A stretch of 64,000 bases of DNA from Petrosia ficiformis (lineage: Eukaryota > Porifera > Demospongiae > Haplosclerida > Petrosiidae): contig OX345637.1 of NCBI GenBank assembly GCA_947044365.1, forward strand, positions 3,396,501 through 3,460,500, read 5' to 3'. Position numbers and translations under genes: made by a program. The notes beneath the pieces are model-generated. The model did not search any database. It saw only the letters and a program-made list of their open reading frames with translations, and was not told the origin of the DNA. Positions 60,901 through 64,000 of the stretch are shown in pieces (position 1 is the stretch's first letter; every line of letters starts with the position of its first letter).

Positions 60901-62963
60901 CATCATCAGTCGATCCACCATCTGATCAGTTCATCTTCAACAGAACTAACTACCCAACGTTATCCCAAGAGAACTCGTAAGCCTCCTGATCGTTTTGTCC
61001 CAACATTTTAGGAAGGAGAAATTGTAATGAATTGACTCTTTAATTGTAATCATGTATGGTGTATTGTTACTGAGTTGTGATTTATGTAACCTGTGTTTAA
61101 TTAATGTACTATTGTGTTAAGACTGTCGTCTACTGTTAAGGGCTGTTTCACCATAATATAAGAACTCATTTTTACTTGTCTGTTAATTATTGATTTTGTT
61201 ATAATTTCATATTTATGAAACTCAAAATATAACACTAACAATCCCAGGGCCTAAACTGGGGGGGCTCAGCCCCCCAATATCCCCCAGTTTGTCTAGATTG
61301 CCATTTCCGCTGTTTCTGCCGTTTCCGCCGTTTCCGCTTTTTCTCCTTCCCCACTCCAAAGAACTGGTGAAGTTTTTTCATGTGTTTAGTTTTTCTTTGT
61401 TTCTCCCAATATTCACAAATACTGAGTGGCATCATCAGATATAAAGTAAGCTCTCATTATTATCAGCTAAAATATATATAACAAAAACCGAATCTACCGA
61501 CTGAACAAAACTAAACTGCATATGCTTATATAGTAATACATGATAGACATTATGTCAGACACATACAAATAGTGATATTCACTGTATACAGACCCTGATA
61601 AATATACAACAATAATTATATAACTAAAAATGGTGACTAGATACTAAGAGGGAAATATCTTATTATAGTTTATTATACATTATAATTATGTATTAATAAT
61701 AATTCTTATACTAAGTTTTAACTAATGTGCAATACACCACTGTTTATTCAATTCACTCATATTTGACATATTAATATTCAACATAATCTACTAACGGTTA
61801 ATCCATTTTAATAAGTAGAACACTTGAAATAATAAAATTAATTATCTAAATATTAATTTTGATGTATTTCTGACATGTTCTGTGAACTCCGTATTTACAT
61901 GTATTTGGGATGTATAATAATTTATATAAATCAATTCAACATTCATGTTCAGCACATCAGTATTAAATATCAGGTTGTGTAGTTTACTAGTATTAGTTAT
62001 ATCCCAGTTTAAAGCAAGCGGCCCAAGGGCATGTAGTCCTCGAGGATCAATTACTTTAAATTGGATATGATCCTGAGCATGAGGGATTTCTGTCATTCGA
62101 TCACTGTTTAGGGACATAAACATAACAACTGCATGATGTCAAGGGCATTAATTAGCCACCCTGTCTAAAATTACAGAAACCATAGGATAAAACCACATTG
62201 ATATAACTAAAACCTCCCTGATATAACTAAAACCACCATGATATAACTAAAGCCACCATGATATAACTGAAACCATCATGATATAACTAAAACCACCATG
62301 ATATACATTGTAACTAAAACTACCATGATATAACTAAAAGCACAGGGATATAACTAAAACCACAAGGATATAACTAAAACCACCATGATATAACTAACCA
62401 CCCTGATATAACTAAAACCACAGGGATATAACTAAAACCACAGGGATATAACTAAAGCCACCATGATATGACTAAAACCACCATGATATAACTAAAACCA
62501 CCATGATATAACTAAAACCACCATGATATAACTAAAACCACCATGATATAACTAAAATCACAGGGATATAATTAAAACCACAGGGATACAACTAAAGCCA
62601 CCATGATATGACTAAAACCACCATGATATAACTAAAGCCACCATGATATAACTTAAACCACTATGATATAACTAAAACCACCATGATATAACTAAAACCA
62701 CCATGATATAACTAAAACCACCATGATATAACTAAATCCACCATGCTTTATCTGATTTGTAGCACTAGCAGTTTCTTTGATGTGTATCAACATAATAATT
62801 ATATTGACACAATAATTATTATGAATTAAGTATACAATAACTATTTTTGTGATCATTCTTGTAGGATGGAAATACACCTATGCACATAGCTGCATACCGG
62901 GGTTATAAAAGTACTGTGGAATTGCTGATAAAATCAGGTGGAAATATACATTCTCCCAACAAT
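45990..62963 (+). CDS. Ankyrin-repeat protein gene, six exons seen, probably continues past the window
   Basis: ATG 45990 opens a 15-codon exon (45990-46034, donor GTAAGT). Later phase-0 exons are 47281-47370, 50016-50117, 50941-51039, 53401-53499 and 62865-62963. Each is 90-102 bp, bounded by AG and GT, and codes about one ankyrin repeat: NKGLYYAYECNDMEKVEELV; NNSLYLACWWSNEDAVQNLL; SGSCLHGAAVRGNTVIVQRL; GYTPMHEAASAGHEATVELL; GNTPMHIAAYRGYKSTVELL. The last two carry the canonical G-TP-H-AA...VELLI pattern; the earlier ones are divergent. The last two exons share an identical 17-residue end and similar flanking introns, so they arose by duplication. Introns are 1.2-9.4 kb and loaded with transposons. 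The last donor (GTGAGT at 62964) implies further exons to the right. Ankyrin stacks bind proteins; no other domain is visible, so no specific role is given. Confidence 0.8.
46035..50015. other. Ankyrin-gene introns 1 and 2, no other genes seen
   Basis: AT-rich intronic DNA around the 47281-47370 exon. It includes a 15-bp perfect hairpin, TATGCTAAATCCATC (48637-48651) with its complement (48670-48684), around a short TA repeat; otherwise nothing recognisable. Confidence 0.5.
51290..51530 (-). repeat. Dispersed repeat, copy B
   Basis: Reverse-complement relative of 5615-5870 (see GTGTAGCTTACGTAGAAACT, read on the minus strand). It lies in the ankyrin-gene intron between exons 50941-51039 and 53401-53499. 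Confidence 0.75.
51847..53060 (-). pseudogene. Ty3/gypsy pol fragment (RT and RNase H), minus strand, decayed
   Basis: On the minus strand, 52784-53011 codes RT motifs (KQDSYPLPRVKDLF, FSKLDICHAYLQIELY, INTHKDLFQYNRLLFG). Past stops, a LDDILVSS remnant of the catalytic YxDD motif is at about 52740. At 52353-51847, LILSCDASPYGVGSVLSHK, SDHQPLKYLF and the HKPGSKMAHVDGISCLP end belong to RNase H. Several stops and indels separate the pieces, and neither LTRs nor gag or integrase were found. It is an older, different copy from the gypsy element at 57032-61234, inserted in an ankyrin-gene intron antisense to the host gene. Confidence 0.82.
53100..54550 (+). repeat. Duplicated ankyrin segment, copy 1 (partner 61715-63870)
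   Basis: Shares with 61715-63870: the upstream intron (TAAGTAGAACAC, AAGTATACAATAACTATT), the ankyrin exon, the donor-proximal intron (TGTGTCATATTTAATACACA) and a distal block (TATATACAGATAAGTTT; CCGGCGAGTGGCAAAACTGG). Copy 2 is interrupted by a ~0.8-kb segment holding a minisatellite. Confidence 0.8.
53667..53783. repeat. Small inverted repeat / hairpin, MITE-like
   Basis: Arms of ~34 bp, GTGTTTTAATGTAGCAC...GGTCAATAAAG and its diverged complement, enclose a ~45-bp loop with GCTCGAGCCGAAGGCGAGTG. It is absent from the duplicate segment at 63000-63120, so it was inserted after that duplication. Confidence 0.7.
54551..56748. other. Intronic AT-rich DNA of the ankyrin gene
   Basis: Simple TATA repeats at 54825-54900 and a doubled AATAATCATCACATATTT at 55023-55060. 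Open frames at 55880-56244 have no recognisable domains or splice context. No gene is supported. Confidence 0.45.
57032..57245 (+). repeat. 5' LTR of the gypsy element
   Basis: 214 bp, TG...CA termini. It differs from the 3' LTR by one substitution (GTCATCTAC versus GTCGTCTAC) and a 2-bp indel (TTTTTATACTTG versus TTTTTACTTG). Confidence 0.95.
57250..57260 (+). promoter_or_regulatory. Primer binding site of the gypsy element
   Basis: TGGCGACGAGG begins four bases after the 5' LTR and directly precedes the gag ATG at 57261. TGG-initial sequence at this place is the expected complement of a tRNA CCA end. The tRNA was not identified. Confidence 0.6.
57261..58484 (+). pseudogene. Gypsy gag and start of pol (capsid, two zinc knuckles, protease)
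   Basis: ATG 57261 follows the primer site. Residues ~1-170 are a gag capsid-like helical region (FFESKENWSQYAERFKQF; TYYNPKPLVTMQRYRF). Two CCHC zinc knuckles, CYSCGQLSHRQDQC and CFYCGKHGHIQTVC, sit near residues 190-225, followed by a Ser-rich linker. An aspartic protease segment with MEVDTGAAFSVI is at about 315. From about residue 345 the frame drifts to a non-homologous tail, while the real continuation is in another frame (58290-58593), so one frameshift lies near 58285-58350. Gag packages the RNA; the protease would process the polyprotein. Confidence 0.88.
58290..59730 (+). pseudogene. Gypsy reverse transcriptase region, frame-disrupted, YLND in the active site
   Basis: The frames are: 58290-58593 (LLGRNWLRSIRLDW; ends in a stop after RPVPMPFGLK); 58602-~58825 (DWAAPIVPVMKPDKSVRICG; FSKLDL); and 58816-~59460 (LSSAYQQLELEE; RLPFGISSAPGIFQRTM; YLNDILVSG; SYLGHKIDCEGL; AFLGLMNYYAKF). 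The catalytic YxDD is YLND here, with Asn in place of the first catalytic Asp of the pair, which should abolish polymerase activity. Shifts fall near 58595, 58815-58830 and 59450-59470. Confidence 0.88.
59466..59954 (+). pseudogene. Gypsy RNase H domain
   Basis: After a shift, the frame carries MGAVLYHNFPDGSERPIAF, ERKYSQIEKETLA, VTDHKPLLSLL and an RWALTMSMYDYTL segment: the RNase H order including the E of the SxxExE motif and the D of TDHKPL. It ends at TAA after RWGIIVG, where the integrase zinc-binding region would be expected. Confidence 0.87.
59955..61011 (+). pseudogene. Gypsy integrase with partial loss of the HHCC finger
   Basis: Before 60024 only the CC half of the HHCC zinc finger remains (DCSQCQSNRS); the His pair is missing, implying a short deletion at about 59945. 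The catalytic core has HLDFTGPF, VTDNARNF and SSNGLAERAVQSFK, giving the D, D and E of DD35E. The C-terminal segment GDSVYIRNFGPGTKWIPG is typical of gypsy integrases. The final ~20 residues (RYPKRTRKPPDRFVPTF) lie in another frame ending at 61011, so a last shift lies near 60950. No chromodomain is seen. Confidence 0.88.
61009..61022 (+). promoter_or_regulatory. Polypurine tract of the gypsy element
   Basis: AGGAAGGAGAAA directly precedes the 3' LTR, as expected for the plus-strand primer. Confidence 0.75.
61023..61234 (+). repeat. 3' LTR of the gypsy element
   Basis: 212 bp, same termini as the 5' LTR; followed by the CTAAC target duplication. Confidence 0.95.
61362..62190. other. Intronic DNA, partly homologous to 53100-53390
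   Basis: AT-rich, no coding sequence. From 61715 it aligns loosely to the intron upstream of the 53401 ankyrin exon. The 61990-62190 part (GCAAGCGGCCCAAGGGCATG) is not in the other copy. Confidence 0.5.
62195..62750 (+). repeat. 20-bp minisatellite, about 27 copies
   Basis: Consensus unit ATAACTAAAACCACCATGAT. Variants replace CCATGAT with CAGGGAT or CAAGGAT, or GATATAAC with GATATGAC, and cluster in subgroups, a sign of slippage and unequal exchange. Located in the ankyrin-gene intron just upstream of exon 62865-62963. Confidence 0.93.
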
Positions 62964-63870
62964 GTGAGTATGAAATGATGTGTCATATTTAATACACACA
63001 TTAAGTTTTATTATACTCTTGTAGTTATTGTAATACAAAAATTGATATTACATTATAAATTACAAACTACAGTAACATGTATTTTAAAATATAAATACAG
63101 TTGTAGTGATTGTCATATTAATCCGAAATAGTTCCATTAAGATGTATATTAATGTAACCAGATGAACTAGGATGGATTTTCACATTTTACTGATTCTACT
63201 TTCTTTCTTAATTATAATCTATTATAATCTATTATTATCATCATTCTATCTCGAAGACAAACATCCAAAGTATGATAATTAATAATAGCTTTAGTAAATA
63301 ACTGTTTATTATCAATTTACATCATTCTTTGTTCACGTTGCTCATATTGTACAAAAATTAGTATTTCATATAGCATGCTTTAAGAGTGAGTTAATATGTA
63401 AGTATTTACCCTTAGAGGACTGATGCATATGTCGCATATCTGCAACATTTGACCCCTATAGTTTGGAGTGCATTCCTAGCATGAAAAAGCAGTCGGAATG
63501 TTTGTAATTGGTTTCAGTGATAAGCACATGAAAATGACTAAACACTGTTTTTCCATTGACTTTGACCTAAATCAGAGAGTACAGTAGTACTCTCTATGTA
63601 GGGATGGCAGCACGGAAAAAAAATGCCCGCCATACATTTCAATTGCAAGTAATGACCTGAAATCTCTGGTAATATATACAGATAAGTTTTAATACACACA
63701 TACCTATTCATATCTAGTGCTTTTATGACTACCAACACCTTCTAGATGGCCAAAAAGTGTCGTTAAGGTAGAGAACCGGCGAGTGGCAAAACTGGCAAAA
63801 TCTTCATCATATTATTATTAACATTAATATTATTTTTCAGACAAATCATTTTTTTGTTTGTTGAACTATC
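62860..63870 (+). repeat. Duplicated ankyrin segment, copy 2
   Basis: Partner of 53390-54550: same exon end (IHSPNN), same start of the following intron, and the distal block CCGGCGAGTGGCAAAACTGG at about 63773. It contains a MITE end fragment that copy 1 lacks. Confidence 0.8.
63411..63570 (+). mobile_element. TTAA-family MITE end fragment, copy 3
   Basis: Begins CCCTTAGAGGACTGATG like the outer ends of copies at 34008 and 38162, and continues with a diverged version of their first ~160 bp (TTTGTAATTGG; TGACTTTGACCTAAAT). The other end is missing, so it is a truncated copy. Confidence 0.6.
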
Positions 63871-64000
63871 ACAATGATTCTAGCACCATTCCAGTCGCAT
63901 TCATAGTAAAATTCTGGTCTTAAAGTAGCGAGATGATATCTTCAGATACTATGAAAGAAGACAGTCTCAATGACGGTAAAGATTTGATCTCGAATTGGAC
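63871..64000. other. Right window edge, intronic
   Basis: No exon can be assigned. A short AG...GTAAAG interval (TTCAG at ~63935 to GTAAAG at ~63977) is a possible but unsupported exon. Confidence 0.3.

Larger units (their letters stand above)
57032..61234 (+). mobile_element. Ty3/gypsy LTR retrotransposon, complete, with 5-bp CTAAC duplication
   Basis: Two LTRs, TGTAATG...ATATAACA, at 57032-57245 and 61023-61234 enclose gag-pol. CTAAC flanks both sides (57027-57031 and 61235-61239). The domain order gag, protease, RT, RNase H, integrase is that of Ty3/gypsy. The element sits in the arm of a foldback element within an ankyrin-gene intron, sense to the host gene. Confidence 0.95.
56749..61361. 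mobile_element. Foldback/MULE-like element with 9-bp duplication, split by a gypsy insertion
   Basis: The outer element runs 56758-57031 and resumes 61240-61352, flanked by the 9-bp direct repeat ACTCCAAAG (56749-56757, 61353-61361). Its ends are inverted repeats beginning GGGGAAGGAGAAAAAGCGGA. Further in, CCCCAGTTTAGGCCCTGGGA and GGGTTATCATCCATG pair with their complements, so without the gypsy insert it is a long palindrome around a ~20-bp loop at about 56990. A Mutator-type or foldback assignment rests on the 9-bp duplication and long arms. Confidence 0.85.

Overview
The window looks like the nuclear genome of a marine invertebrate, most likely a demosponge such as Amphimedon (inference). 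The reasons are short GT-AG introns, AT-rich intergenic DNA, a Kelch/coiled-coil/TKL-kinase gene of the kind expanded in sponges, an ankyrin gene with one repeat per exon, and a dense mix of eukaryotic transposons. No prokaryotic operons, ribosome binding sites or CRISPR arrays are present.

Layout. (1) 1-3902: coding part of a Helitron (Rep plus Pif1-like helicase), cut by the window edge and by one frameshift. (2) 4779-5072: a small proline-rich/basic ORF behind a TATA-like box. (3) 5945-26622: a tandem array of about 22 units of 417-472 bp, split into three blocks by two DNA transposons. One is a piggyBac (8559-12811, TTAA duplication) with a transposase that can be assembled from three exons. 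The other is an Academ-like element (17313-23930, 17-bp perfect terminal inverted repeats, TTC duplication) encoding an XPG-nuclease/CXC protein. Removing either one restores the array sequence exactly. (4) 27792-31728: a six-exon Kelch/coiled-coil/kinase gene with two in-frame TGA codons, one replacing the Arg of the HRD motif. A tRNA-like sequence lies in one intron, and a pair of ~110-bp inverted repeats flanks one exon. (5) 32106-41551: transposon remains (hAT fragment, two opposite-facing TTAA MITEs, an eroded RT-element tail, a 1-kb element with 33-bp inverted repeats) and an NNMT-like methyltransferase gene with one stop near its start. (6) 43573-45364: a 1-kb element with a 9-bp target duplication beside a decayed MULE/ZSWIM-like N-terminal coding fragment. 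(7) 45990-62963 and probably beyond: an ankyrin-repeat gene with six recognisable phase-0 exons. Its introns hold an eroded Ty3/gypsy pol fragment (minus strand), a foldback element split by a 4.2-kb Ty3/gypsy retrotransposon with nearly identical LTRs, and a 20-bp minisatellite. Its last two visible exons and flanking introns are a duplication.

How the parts relate. Host genes are few: the kinase gene, the methyltransferase and the ankyrin gene. Most of the DNA is mobile-element sequence, and several insertions are nested with intact target duplications, so the order of events can be read: array before piggyBac and Academ; ankyrin intron before foldback before gypsy. The best leads are the structured array unit split by two datable transposons, the near-complete Academ element, and the exon bracketed by inverted repeats in the kinase gene.
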